64,000 nt of DNA, taken from NCBI GenBank assembly GCA_037974665.1, contig CM075770.1, positions 4,228,501-4,292,500 on the forward strand, given 5' to 3'. The notes under the pieces are model-generated. The model had not been told where the DNA came from and ran no database searches. It saw only the letters and a program-made list of their open reading frames with translations. Position numbers and translations under genes: made by a program. The stretch's first letter is position 1; each line of letters opens with the position of its first letter. This DNA is from Ehretia macrophylla. Its lineage: Eukaryota; Streptophyta; Magnoliopsida; Boraginales; Ehretiaceae. Shown in pieces: positions 1 through 11,600 of the stretch.

Positions 1-2610
1 GTTATTAATGAGTGAATTAATATTGTATTTTTTAAAAAATATATGTATGTTTAAATTATTTTTAGACTAAAAAAATTAATGAGTCCTTACTAAAAAAAAT
101 TATCCATAAATGATTATTTAATTATATATTTTTAGTCTTACTGAATAAAAAGTCTCGACACATCCCTATTATTAAGGGTCGATAGTAGAAACAACCTCCT
201 ACAAAATGCAATATATATATTGATAGATTTTAAAATAAGTCCAATTTTTTATCAGACCTATGTATAATGAGAGTTTAATGCATCGAGCTGTCCGTTAAAT
301 AACAACAATACAAAAAGCATAAGCATGGTTGAGAGAAATTACAATAGAGGATGGCGAATTTCGGACACCCACGAGCCCCAGTGGCGCTGACGGACTCCTC
401 GATAACGCTGCTGTGGTCTGGCCATGGTGGTGCTGTCAAAGGAAATCTGTGGGTTAGCAATGTTGAAGTGTTTCTTGTGCGTCTGAAAGAGTAGAGGATG
501 ACAATATCAGCACAAGATGCAGGGGACACAGTTTAGAAAGAGTTGAGGGGGTTATTTGTAAGCGGTCGTCTTGGCTTCAGCTGTCAATCAATATGGCAAT
601 GGGCCCATGAGTATACATATATTTTTTTTATAACGAGAAAAATTCCTAGAAAATTTTGTTAACTTGGCACTAAAGTCCAAATGCGAGGACACGTGATTCT
701 ATTTGGAAGAGACGTGATCCAGACCATAATGCACGAACATTTTTCCAAGTTATTGAAGTTGCAGTTCTTAGTGACCTTAAAACATACTATTAAAAAGTGA
801 GTTGAAGTTGTACCTTTTAAAAATTGATATATTTTTAAGTTAAAAAATTATTAATTATACTAAAAAAGTGTTCACATATGAGTGTTAATTTGTGCATTTC
901 TATTCTCCTAGAATGAAATTTTTTTTCACTTGTAAAGGATACTTTGAAAAATTCTTTAGAGTTTGAAATGTTTCATCTACGAGTTACTTATCCTAAACTA
1001 AATGACTTATTAACTTAACTTGTCTATCGACATCTAAATTTTAAAATACAACCGTCTAAAAAAGAGATAATTTTTTTTAGGCTATTCTTATCAGGGGTTG
1101 TAAAATGAAAAACTTTTTAAATTTTGGTATTTTTAGAGCCCCGAAGCTCTAAAATCAACACTATTCATAATAAAAGTATGTGGGGTCTATCACTTTTAAC
1201 TTAAAATATGTCAAAATAGAGTTCTAAAATCAACACTATTTATAATAAAAGTATGTGGAGTCTATCACTTTTAACTTAAAATATGTCAAAATAGAACTCT
1301 AAGGGCTCTAAATTTAGAGTCCAAAATAGAGACTGGATCTCTATTTTATCTCAAAAGTTATAAAATATGATGAGTCTCGTATATATTTAAATTATTAATA
1401 ATATTTTTTAAAAATTAAATCTCTAAAAAATTTTAAATTTAACAAATTTTACATTTTACCGAGTATAACTTTATTGTAATTGATTGTGGAAACAATTACG
1501 TGACCGACATCACAATTACTGAACATAGGAAACCTGCACATATGCTTCATGTAAGGCCAAGACAGAAAACATCGTACGCGAGTCTCTTCCCCCTCGTGGG
1601 CTTGTAAGGTTGCAGCTGCTATTTTTGACCGTTTATCCTATGGTAGATTACGCAATCCAACAATCAAACAAATATGTTGCTACCAATTACATCCACTTGT
1701 TAATTACCTTCAAGTGTTCTAAGGTTTGGTCATCACCACTTGGATTGCACACCTCCCATCTCGAACTAAACGAGTGTGAAATGATCTTGAGTTGAGTTGA
1801 TATTTTACGTTGGATCCTCATCATGTTATATCATTATGACGGAAAGTAATTTTAGTAAAATAATAATACAATTATGATAAAATGATTTAAACTGTAAATA
1901 ATGATGCAGTTACTATAGAATAATTTGAGATATGCAGTTTGAAAAATTAGATAACTGCATCTTCACTTCGTAATCATTAATTTTTCTTATAATAATATTA
2001 TGAGATAATTCACTTAAAGACCGAGCCAATCAAATGCGTGAGAGGAGACACCGCACAAAGCTATCGTGAGGAACAATTAATTTATGAAAAAATTCTTCAG
2101 TTAGTTCGGACTAACATCAGTCCGTGAGAGAGAGAATGAGACCACGTTTATGTGGAACTTACTCCATGTGAAATAAAACTGATATTAATTCGAACTGATT
2201 AAAAAGTTTCCCTTAATTATGACCAAAAATCTAATCTTTGTGTAAAATGTATTTATTAAAAGCTTTTGATAATAATTGTGTGTATTTCATTGATATGAAG
2301 TGGTACAATTTACAGCATATACATTCAGCATCTTTGCCTACAATTATGGAGAGAATCAAGTATACAATCATGAGGAGAATCATACAGATCAGTAGGTATA
2401 GTGGAAAGAAATCATGCAGTTGTAGACTAGTAATCAATCCTTCAATTACGTTCTATTATTTATGAGTAAAAGTTCTATAAATCAATAGTCTGCACTAGGG
2501 TCTAGAGTTGCATACTCATGAGGGTTTAGCTTCATAACGACAAAGGTTTTTTTTTACCCTTGCATTTCTGTTTAATTGCAAGTGTGCAATTTCGAACAAC
2601 TATTGAACAC
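1..2610. other. AT-rich intergenic DNA, no gene seen
   Basis: No coding region, RNA gene or complete transposon is recognised. The open frames here are short, AT-rich and without family resemblance. A two-copy tandem repeat is listed separately. Confidence 0.6.
1147..1298. repeat. Two-copy tandem repeat, period 75 bp
   Basis: Two near-identical copies of a 75-bp unit lie head to tail. Each begins with TCTAAAATCAACACTATT and ends with ATGTCAAAATAGA, and they differ at only a few positions. Short inverted pieces related to CTCTAAA surround them, so the pair may be the interior of a decayed MITE. Confidence 0.85.
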
Positions 2611-2613
2611 TTA

Positions 2614-3058
2614 GGCTCCGTTTGTTTGCCGTAAAATAACTTACTTGTGTAAAATGTTTTCCGTAAAAAGTGTTTTCTTGAAAAATAAAATATTTTACAT
2701 GGCTCTGTTTGTTTGCCGTAAAATAACTTATTAATGTAAAATATTTTACTGAAAAATAGAATACTGAAAAATATTTTCTGGTGTTTGGATGTACCGTAAG
2801 TTCGGTAAAATATTTTCTTATCCCAAAGGACATGAAAACATTTTACATAATTTTGTACTAGCCGCAATTGTTGACCGGAAAATATTTTACGGTTGACCAA
2901 TTTTCTAGTGTTACCAAACACCGTAAAATTAAAAAAAAGCAGCCGCAATTTTTGATCAGAAAACATTTTACGATTGACTAATTTTTCAGTATTACTAAAC
3001 ATCGTAAAATTTAAAAAATATTTTTCGAGAAAATATTTTACAGCAAACAAACGGAGCC
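2614..3058. mobile_element. Tourist-like (PIF/Harbinger) MITE, copy 1
   Basis: A 445-bp element has terminal inverted repeats starting GGCTCCGTTTGTTTGC and is flanked on both sides by TTA, the target duplication typical of PIF/Harbinger elements. The left terminal segment occurs a second time inside (about 2701-2731). The interior is rich in GTAAAATATTTT motifs on both strands. A long minus-strand open frame inside it is a by-product of this composition, not a gene. A second copy of identical length lies at 24823-25267. Confidence 0.85.
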
Positions 3059-3061
3059 TTA

Positions 3062-4630
3062 GATTTGCCCGAACAGCTTGAGCATTGTCAGTGCTCTGAT
3101 TTATGACAGCACAATTATTAAAGATTTTCTCTAAACACAGTAAAGCGTGATCCAGTTGTATCCAGGAAATGTGATTTCATCTCCAAAGTCTTCAATCCAT
3201 CTTTGGCTCCTGAGCCATTCTGACAGCCATTATGATCATCAAATTTACACTCAGCGCTGATCTTGTACCATTCAGATTGTAAGATGCGAGTAAACAACCG
3301 TAGTAACATATAACGTCGCGAATAGAATTTAACAATTATAAATTATTAAAATTATTTATTATTATATCTTACACATAACGTCGTCATGCACAAATTCATT
3401 CCTGTAGCTTTCCATGCATCTGTAACTTTAAGCTTCTCTCATTATCCATGAAAAATATACAATTTTAGAGAACTTACTAATTCTAATGAATTTGAATAAC
3501 TAATGAGCTGCTACCTTGATCAAGAGAAAAAAGGGTGCTGCAGACTAACGTATTTGCTGTCACACAGAATGAGAGATTAATACTGGACGTTCACAGAAAA
3601 ACCGTTAGTTCATTATGGATTATTAATAAATCTTTGAAGGAAGATGCTTCAGTTTGATTAACGGCTTTGATACATAAGTAGGCTCTACATAATTATAGGA
3701 CCTACATGTATATTAGAGGAGCGAACGATCGAACTGAATTCTATCTTTCATCATAGAACTGATTACAATTGCATGGTACGTAGTTTTAAAAAATGGTGTT
3801 TTTTTTTGGTCGAAAAATATGGTGTTGAACTGGTGAATGATGACTCCAATGAAAACAATATGTTAACAATTGTGTGTCTGTGTGTGTGTGTTTTTGTTCG
3901 AAAAATATGGTGTTGAACAGGTGAATGATGACTCCAATTAAAACAATATATTAACAATTGTTTTTTTTGGATAATTTGGGAATTTAACTAGTTCTTGCGC
4001 ATCTTATTAGTCGGTTAAACTCGTTCATTAACTGTTAAATTTTTGAGTATAGAAATGTGTCCTCACACATGCACTAAATCAATTACAGATAAAATTACAT
4101 AATAGTTAAAAATGTTAAATCAACGATCATCTAAAAGTAATTTTACTTTACTATCGAATCATGTCCTAAAACAATATGTCCATAATTGTTAGATGATTAT
4201 ATTGGAAGATGTACACAACCACAATGATGCGACTCGTGCACAAAATTTCATGACGACTCTTCGCAACTATGGAGATTGGCGTCTCTCTTAATTTTTTTTT
4301 TTTTTTTTGGTCAATGTCTTTCTGGTTTTTGAAGCACCAGAAATTAACATAATGAGACGTTATTTCCGCAATCCTTATTTGTCACATACAGTAGTTCTCT
4401 TAGGATATTTTGTTGAGAGGTCTCAAAATACACGAAAAACACTATATTTATCATAATTTAACATGTGAATACATGAAATATGTAGGGTGGATTTAAAATT
4501 TTATTTCAACAGAATTATAACATTAATATTTTTTCTAGTGAAAGCAAATTTTATTTTTTATATTAAAGATACAGATATTTTAAACTTTTTTGAAAAAACA
4601 CACATATATCATTAAAAAACTCGTGACCGG
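3062..4630. other. Intergenic DNA, no gene seen
   Basis: No gene is recognised. The stretch holds an 88-bp-period duplication at 3811-3966 and a long T tract at 4291-4308 followed by GGTCAATG. That tract resembles a LINE poly(A) end on the minus strand and has a weak 8-bp flanking repeat (GTCTCTCT, GTCTTTCT). Confidence 0.5.
3788..3966. repeat. Imperfect tandem duplication with T-rich joins
   Basis: A segment starting CGAAAAATATGGTGTTGAAC at 3811 recurs 88 bp later at 3899 and continues through TTAACAATTG in both copies. A TG-rich microsatellite separates them. At the left edge, ATGGTGTT is itself repeated around a 12-nt T7GGTCG piece (3801-3812), which resembles the micro-inserts found elsewhere in the window. 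Confidence 0.7.
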
Positions 4631-4638
4631 TTGCAGTG

Positions 4639-4674
4639 TAATTTTTTTTTTTTTTGGAAAGCTTTTGCAGTGCA
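4639..4674 (-). mobile_element. Micro-insert: T tract between 8-bp direct repeats
   Basis: TTGCAGTG occurs at 4631-4638 and again at 4675-4682, on either side of a 36-nt segment made of a T tract followed by GGAAAGCTT. Read on the minus strand this is a short 3' end with a poly(A) tail. The direct repeat is short, so chance is a real alternative. Confidence 0.4.
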
Positions 4675-5136
4675 TCGACCTATGAATACAAGTGAATAAT
4701 GTCTAACAACTCAGTCAAGCCCGAATCAAGGGACTATTTCTCTATTCTTTTGGTCATATAGATTGTTATAGAAAGAAAAGCCAGGTGAATCACTTCTTTT
4801 ATAATTTGTGACAACTTGAAAAGAAAAAAAAAAAAAAGAACTAGAGAACTCATCCATAATGAAGTAGGGTGCTGATATTTTAATGTAGATTTGTTTAAAG
4901 GGCAAAAATCATTTTGGTCCCTGACGTTTGGTATAAAATTCAAATTAATCTCTGAGGTTTGCAAAAAGACCAAACAGGTCCCTCCCATTATCTATGACTT
5001 AATAGTCAAATATTTGACCAAATGAAAAGACTTAAATGCCCTTGGTTTAGTAGTTGGAGATTTGGAGGGAAAGAAACAAAAAAGATTGGGACCATGCAAC
5101 AAGCACAACTATTTAAGCACCCAAGCTATTTTTTCT

Positions 5137-5289
5137 CGTCATTTGAAAACAAAAAAGAAAAAATAATAATAGATGAAAAAAATACGAATATTAAATGTGA
5201 AAAAATAATTCACATGTAACGAATTTCTCGTCTATTATTATTTTTTCTTTTTTGTTTTCAAATGACGAGGAATTCGTTACATGTGAATT
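5137..5289. repeat. Nested inverted repeats inside the 1.2-kb MITE
   Basis: The arm at 5137-5174 (CGTCATTTGAAAACAAAAAA onward) is inverted at 5231-5267. A second pair, TTCACATGTAACGAATT near 5210-5226 and AATTCGTTACATGTGAA near 5270-5286, interlocks with it. The two pairs overlap rather than nest neatly, so only one stem can form at a time. Confidence 0.75.
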
Positions 5290-5780
5290 ATAGTAAATTT
5301 ATCACAAAGTTATACATTCTATTGTCTAATATTACACCTCAATACATTTTCCAAGTTAGTTAAAAGTCAGATAAAATTTGTAGTTGGAGGTCATATATCC
5401 AAAATTTAAGACTTTAAAAGCCACAATTAGTGGCTACCCGATACTAAATTCAACTTTCGGGGACAAGGTAGTGATTATAGATATACTTGACTTTTTCTTT
5501 AATTTATATTTAATTTTACATTATTATAAATATTAAAAATTACAGACTATTTAGTCATAATATTTCTATAATCTAAAAATGATGAAGGAGATTAGATAGT
5601 TGATAAAATACATCAGATATCAGTAATTCCATAAACTCGCTCAAGATTAAAGGAAAAATAAACTAAACACAACCCAATCAACATTACCAAAGAAAGAAAG
5701 AAAAAAAGTGTATTCTAAAAAAATTAAGAGCCAAACTCTTATAAGTAGCAAGAATTTTGTTGCTGTCGTCTTTTTTTTTT

Positions 5781-5817
5781 GGGGGGGGGGGGGGAGGGGG
5801 GGGGGGGGTGGGGGTGA
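5781..5817 (+). repeat. Long G-run, potential G-quadruplex
   Basis: Fourteen Gs, one A, thirteen Gs, then TGGGGGTG follow a run of ten Ts. Such a tract could fold as a G-quadruplex on the plus strand. Homopolymers of this length are also prone to sequencing and assembly length errors. Confidence 0.8.
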
Positions 5818-6180
5818 GAAAGAGCATGAATTGAAAGTGAGAAAAGAAAAGAAAAAAAAAATGGCATGGGTGCTTAAATAGTTGTGCCTGCTGCATGGTC
5901 CTAATCTTTTTTTTTTCCTTCCCTTCGAATTTTCAACCACTAAAGCAGGGGTATTTAAGTCTTTTTATTTAGTCAAACCTTTGATTGTTAACTTATAAAT
6001 AACAGGAGGGACCTGTTTGGTATTTTCGCAAACCTCAATAACTAATTTGGGCTTTATACCAAACCTCAGGGACCAAAATGGTTTTTACCGTTTGATTAAA
6101 CCTCAACACGCAACTCACTATACAGAATTCTCGCTAAGCATGAAATATAAGAAAGTTCGAACTCCTTTTGAAAATTATTA

Positions 6181-6543
6181 GAGTAAACGACTTAATACTC
6201 ATGTATTTTGTCAAAATTGCACAATACTTCTTTATATTTTAAAACGTAGCTGATTATCCTCTTATATTTTATAAAAGTAGCTAAATACCCCCTGTATTTT
6301 AAAATGTAGCTGATTACCTCTCTGTATTTTATAAAAGTAACTAATTACCTCTTGTGTTTTTAAAAACGTAGCTAAATAATCCCTATTAAAATAAATAAAT
6401 TTTCTAACAAAAATGGGGTGTTTAAAATACGGGGATATTTAACTACTTTTATAAAATACAAGGGAGTAAGTAGTTAAGTTTTAAAACACAAGAGGTATTG
6501 TACACTTTTGACAAAATACAAAGGAGTGTTAAGTCGTTTACTC
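6181..6543. mobile_element. Mutator-like MITE, 363 bp
   Basis: The ends are inverted copies starting GAGTAAACGACTTAA, and similarity continues well inside (both arms carry TGTATTTTGTCAAAA-like blocks). The flanks are AAATTATTA on the left and AAACTATTA on the right, eight of nine bases equal, which fits the 9-bp duplication made by Mutator-type transposases. There is no coding capacity. Confidence 0.85.
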
Positions 6544-7396
6544 AAACTATTATACACCATCTTATTTTGTAATTTTTTACAAGAGATTGTTTCCATTACT
6601 CCAACTTGTGACCTTCAAATTATACGACCACAATTTTAGTATTGCATCAAAGTTCACTTTCAACCCCAGTTGTTAGAAATTTTAGACAATCTTTTAACCT
6701 TTTGAGTACTTTTATTAGAAAACACAGTTTTTTTTTTTTGTCGTTGATATAGATACTATCATAAAAGAGTATAAGTGGTTCAAGATGTCAAAGTATTTGA
6801 TTGTACATGCAAAGCTAACAAAAAGAATGCTAAAGAGGGATTGAAACACTAGTCACAGGGAAGAAAACATGTCCTATTTATAGAAACAACCCAAGTTGTC
6901 ATAAATGTGGCTCTTAGAGACAGGAGCCACGCGTTAAAGATAGGTAGAACTACGAATTGTGAACAATAGATGAAATGTTCTGATCCAAAACTAGTTGTGC
7001 GCCAGAGTTCAAACTATAAGTACAAGAAGTTGACATACACACCACAATCCAACAACGAAAGAAACAATACAAATAATTGGGTCATGCAACACCTATCAAC
7101 AAACCAAAACAACTACGGCCCAATAGAAAATCTCCAAAAGGAAGGAAAGCAAATATCGCACAATTAATAAAAGGAGCCGTTATCAAACCAAGCAATACAT
7201 ACATAAGAAAAGTCGCAAGAAAAATAACAAACATAACATCGGGTGCTACCTGCTTAAAGTCGGAACACCCGAAACACAGCAAACACCAAAAAAGGACCTT
7301 AAACGAGAGTGGAAATGAGGAAGAAAACTCTCAAAAGATGGTTTTTTTGGAGAGAGGAAAGGAGAAGGCGGAAGATAATACAAAATCTAAAACACA

Positions 7397-7419
7397 AAAT
7401 ATTTTTTTTTTGTTGTCGG
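7397..7419 (-). mobile_element. Micro-insert, 23 nt, 13-bp direct repeats
   Basis: AATCTAAAACACA stands at 7384-7396 and again, identical, at 7420-7432. Between them is a 23-nt piece with a T tract followed by GTTGTCGG. On the minus strand it reads CCGACAACA followed by an A tract. Perfect 13-bp duplications and a poly(A) end point to target-primed insertion of a nearly fully 5'-truncated retroposon. Confidence 0.75.
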
Positions 7420-7531
7420 AATCTAAAACACAGGTTGATTATACTAGAATGCTTTGATTTTATTTGTCTCAAAGTTGCGTAACAACGATCAGTATGCATG
7501 AACGAATCATAGGTGGTCAGTGGACCATTGT

Positions 7532-7563
7532 GTTTGACCACAAAAAAAAAAAGAAAAAAAAAA
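7532..7563 (+). mobile_element. Micro-insert, 32 nt, 10-bp direct repeats
   Basis: GGACCATTGT at 7522-7531 is repeated at 7564-7573. The 32 nt between them read GTTTGACCACA followed by an A tract with one G. It is the same kind of insert as the one at 25735-25758, which ends in GACCACAC plus A tract. Confidence 0.75.
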
Positions 7564-8510
7564 GGACCATTGTTGCACCATTTTTTTGTGGGTCAAATCA
7601 AACATGAAATCTCGTATACACTTGGACCTCTAACGCAACAAGTAAGGTGTATTTAATCCATGCCACACTGCATCTGCTACTCTCGCCAGAAAATTACCAG
7701 ACTCAAATGAATTTTTACATTGTGGAAATCACATGGTGTGAGACTTCTTTGTGTTGTGAGTGTCGTAAAATTCGAATAGTTTTCTACTCTCACTGTGAAA
7801 CTCTTGTTTGTCTTTAGAATTTACTCAAACTTGGAGTTCGAGTAATAATACAGCATTAATGTCATGAAAATGTATGGAATTAAAGAATTATGAACTCAGT
7901 GAGATAAATGGAGTTAGATCCAAAATAATAATGTTATTATGAAAATATGCGAAGTAAATTTATATTTTTCAACCCATTGAAAGTTTGTCTATATATTGTG
8001 TGGATTTCAATATACTTAGTTCATAACTATTAAACCGACTTAAACCTAACATGACTATTAAAAGTGTGTATTTATTATTCCATATTCACTCGTTGCATAT
8101 ACAAAACACATGAATTCAATATAATTCCCAACATCTATCGAATACTCCATCTCACCCATATCAAACTCAAATAATATTTATATATCTAGAAACAAATTAT
8201 ATAACAAAAGTTCGCATAAACCCTATAAAAGAAAAATATACCCTACTTATAATATACTTACAAACTTTAAAACTTAAATAAATATTCTTTAATTTCAGTC
8301 CTAAAACAAGAATCTCAAGTGAGTTTTTCAAAGGAAAATTAAATAAGTCAAATTGCTAGATCGAAATATTTAAGGACTCCCAAATACTAAAAAAAGTTAT
8401 CAAAAATATAATTTTCAAAAAATAAGTGAAATTTGACCGAAAAGGTCAAATATATATTGCTGCTGTTGCTACAAGAAACCACTTACAGTAATCATCATCT
8501 CTCTCGCGCA

Positions 8511-8650
8511 ATCTCTCTCTCTCTCTCTCGCAAATCTCTATCTCTTCTTTTCTCGAGCGACGAGAACGTAAAGCTTCCCTCGCTCGCTTGCTGGGAGGGC
8601 CCTTTTCGTAAATAAACACACGACTTTTTGCTGTTCTCCTAATCTCTACG
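8511..8650 (+). promoter_or_regulatory. 5' UTR of the DCN1-like gene with CT repeat
   Basis: A (CT)n tract at about 8513-8529 and further CTCTATCTCTTC stretches precede the start codon by about 120 bp. Pyrimidine-rich tracts of this kind are common around plant transcription starts and in leaders. The exact transcription start cannot be fixed from sequence. Confidence 0.5.
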
Positions 8651-11600
8651 ATGCCTCGAACTTCATCGTCGTCGTCGTCGAGTAGGAAAGGCCCGACCAC
8701 TTCGAATTCATCTTCGCCTGTCGATCTCTTCCGTTCCGGTTATCATTCATCTCTGTTAATCTCTTTTTAGTTTTAGTTTTAGTTTTGTTTGTGTAATTAA
8801 TTGAGTAATTGATTGAGTGATCAATTTATTGATCTTTGTAATTCAATTGATGTTTGAGAGCTTCGTATGATCATTGCTTGCTTTCTTGTTGATTTTTCGA
8901 TTTTTTTTGTAGAAAAAAGAAGTCAAAAGTTTGACTTCACGGAAGTTCAGTGAGATTGTGAATGATCAATTTTTTTATTTTTTTGGCATTAGATTTTTAA
9001 TGTATTTGATATTAGGATGCGTGTCTATGTATATATAGAAGCAGCGAACTTTATCGTTTCGTGTTAATTTTTTGATTGTTGAGAAAAATTGAGTGAAACT
9101 GTGTTAATTGGAGCTAAATAACATTAAAGGTTAATGTAAGACTTCAATTTGACTAAAATGTGATGCCGAATGAATATTTTGATCACGAAAAAGATGATGT
9201 ATTTTTAGCTATTTAGCCTACTTTAACCGGATATCTTTCTTTCTACTATCTTGCAACAAGTGTTTTCTGTCTGCGATATTATGTATCGTATCGTGGTTGG
9301 GCTAAGCGTAGAAAGAAGAAATCGAAATAGGCTCAGTTGGGGTGGCTACTTTGACTAGAATTTCGCTCTTCTACTATAGTGCAACAACTGTTTTGAAATT
9401 AGATTTCTGTTGCCAGTTTTACGTGAACGTGGTTGGTCTAGGTGTAGGGAGAAGAAATTGAAATAGACTCAATTGGGGTTATACATTGAACTCTTGAAAC
9501 CTGTTGAATAATAGCATGTCAGCCACTGCCATGGGTAAGATATTTAATTTGCTGAAGCGCAAAGGATGAGGTTATTAGTGGTAGTGTTGAATTTCGCTTG
9601 AGTAAAATGGGTTTTACGATGACATTTTTGGAGCATGGCTTTGCGAAAACTAAACCTTTCATGTACTTAATAATAATTCACCAGAAAACCCCTGAGTTTT
9701 ATCATCAAAGAGAAATAAACTTCATCTCTTCTTGACAAGTCCATTCCTATTCAGTTGTTTCCATTTTTCCTTTTTCTCTTTTTGTGGTTTATTATAAACA
9801 ATGGGTTTGTATTTTAAGCAGTAAATATTCTTGGAGCCATTCTAGTGTTTATGTTGTCTTGTGAGAAATTTTTACTCTGTCTATGTCAGTTCCGCAATTG
9901 GTACAATCTGTTCTCGAAACAAACAAAGCCGCTGAACCAGCTAGACAATTCTTTGTAATTGTTCTTGGAATCCGTTTTCACTAAGTTGAGTGGAAGGGAC
10001 TACTTTTTAGGAAACAGTTGTTCTTAAACTTTTACATTGTCTTGAAAACTCCACTAGAAATGAGCCCTATATATTATGAGGCCGTCCATTGATGGATGTG
10101 GACTAAGGAAAAACTTCTTATTCCAGGAATGTCTTACATCCTTTTGATTGGGGTTAGCACGCGCTATGTGGGGTTTGGGGAAATACCGTAAAAGGTGTGC
10201 TTGCAATGTTTACATGAAGCAAGTTTATGCTTTACAAGATTCTGTTTGTTATGTGTAAATCTGCTTGATCTTTTGCCTCCTGGCTTTTGCTATTTTCCTC
10301 TCCAGCAGGTGATGGAGGTGGTGGGAAATATCATAAAAGATGTGCTTACAATGTCAGAGTTATATGCTAATCAATATTTGTTGTCATACAATATATACTT
10401 TTACATGGTTGATCTTTTGTCTCTTGGCTTTTGCTATATTGCCTATCAGTATAAGTTGGTTCTGTTATAATATGCGTTTTCTGTGCCTCACTGGTGGTTA
10501 TATGTATCATTCGTTCAGCTTCTGGTAAAGCCGCAAGTAAAGAATTGGAAAGGATTGATCAACTTTTTTATTCTTATGCAACTAATTCATCCGTGATAAT
10601 TGAGTAAGTGCCTTTCTATCCACATCTTTCTTGGTAGTTATAATATCTGTATTATGATTATTCTATCAGTTTTAATGTCTCTATCCACAACTTTTTTCAT
10701 ATTTTCCGTTTTAATGTCTTTGCAATGTCTCTTGCTCTTTCATTTCCACATAAGTAGTCATCTGAGTTGGGGTTATGCTGCGCAAATAGGCTTGTCTCTT
10801 ATACTCGTCCCAAATATTTGATTGAGCAATTGCTGTTTCTTATAAGAGAAGAAAAGGAGAATAGCAATTTCAACCTAGTGAAGCAATAGAATCAATTCCT
10901 CTGTATTACCTATGATTTTCTAAAGCTCTATAGCTTCGTATTGCTGATATTTGCTTCTGCGTTGATAACATGAAATTTTTTTATGGAACAGTCCTGAAGG
11001 AATTGAGTCTTTATGTTCAGATTTGGAAGTGGATCATACAGATGTCAGGATATTGATGCTCGCTTGGTAATATCTGCTAGTTCTGATCTGACTTGCTTTC
11101 TTGATTGCAAATTACATACAGGTTCTAAATGTTAATACTTCTAATCCTGATTAACTTTGATTTCAGGAAAATGCAAGCTGAAAAACAAGGTTTTTTTACC
11201 CTGGTAAGATACTTTGTGAATTTAATGCTCTCTGCCACACGAAGCTCTTGTACTCGCTTAGGAGTGTGGCATGATCAGAGCTGTAGCTGATATAAGCTTT
11301 CGCGTACACTTGTTCCATTTGATTTTTTTTTTTTGGTTCACTGCCATTAAACTTCTGTATATTTTCAGGATGAATGGCGAAGAGGCCTTAAAGCATTGAG
11401 AGCTGACACAATCCCCAAATTAAAGAAAGCTCTTCCAGAGCTGGAGAAAGAGGTACTATTTTTCAGTCCACTCTGTGAATTGTTGCCGGAAATTTATTTT
11501 GAGAAAGATCAAAGGAGCAATTTGGCTTCTACTATTTCTAGCTAACCTTTTCTTCTTTTTCTTGAAACCTGTAATAATAGGTCAGGAGGCCATCAATTTT

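Larger units (their letters stand above)
4901..6089. mobile_element. Mutator-like MITE with long terminal inverted repeats
   Basis: The left end reads GGCAAAAATCATTTTGGTCC and the right end is its inverted counterpart (GGACCAAAATGG followed by TTTTTACC). Similarity between the ends continues inward for roughly 200 bp: the left arm carries ACCAAACAGGTCCCTCC, and the right arm carries its inverted form GGAGGGACCTGTTTGGT. No transposase is visible. A clear target duplication was not found. The interior holds a second hairpin and a long G tract, listed separately. Confidence 0.75.
6553..8510. other. Intergenic DNA upstream of the DCN1-like gene
   Basis: No gene is recognised. The open frames at 6970-7541 on both strands show no family resemblance. 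Two micro-inserts near 7400 and 7550 are listed separately. The promoter of the next gene must lie at the right end, but no convincing TATA box was chosen. Confidence 0.5.

Noticed and set aside
2532..3050. 172-codon open frame on the minus strand
   Set aside because: It lies inside the Tourist-like MITE, is built of repeated KLVNRKIFS-like words from the element's own repeats, and matches no protein family. The same happens in the second copy at 25032-25277.
5647..5940. 97-codon frame with a poly-proline run
   Set aside because: The prolines come from the G tract read on the other strand; the rest is low-complexity MITE sequence.
4901..6089. 9-bp target duplication of the 1.2-kb MITE
   Set aside because: Flanks TGTTTAAAG and GTTTGATTA do not align well, so no duplication is claimed although the arms are clear.
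7077..7457. 126-codon frame, Lys/Asn rich
   Set aside because: AT-rich composition, no family resemblance, and two micro-inserts in the neighbourhood argue for non-coding DNA.
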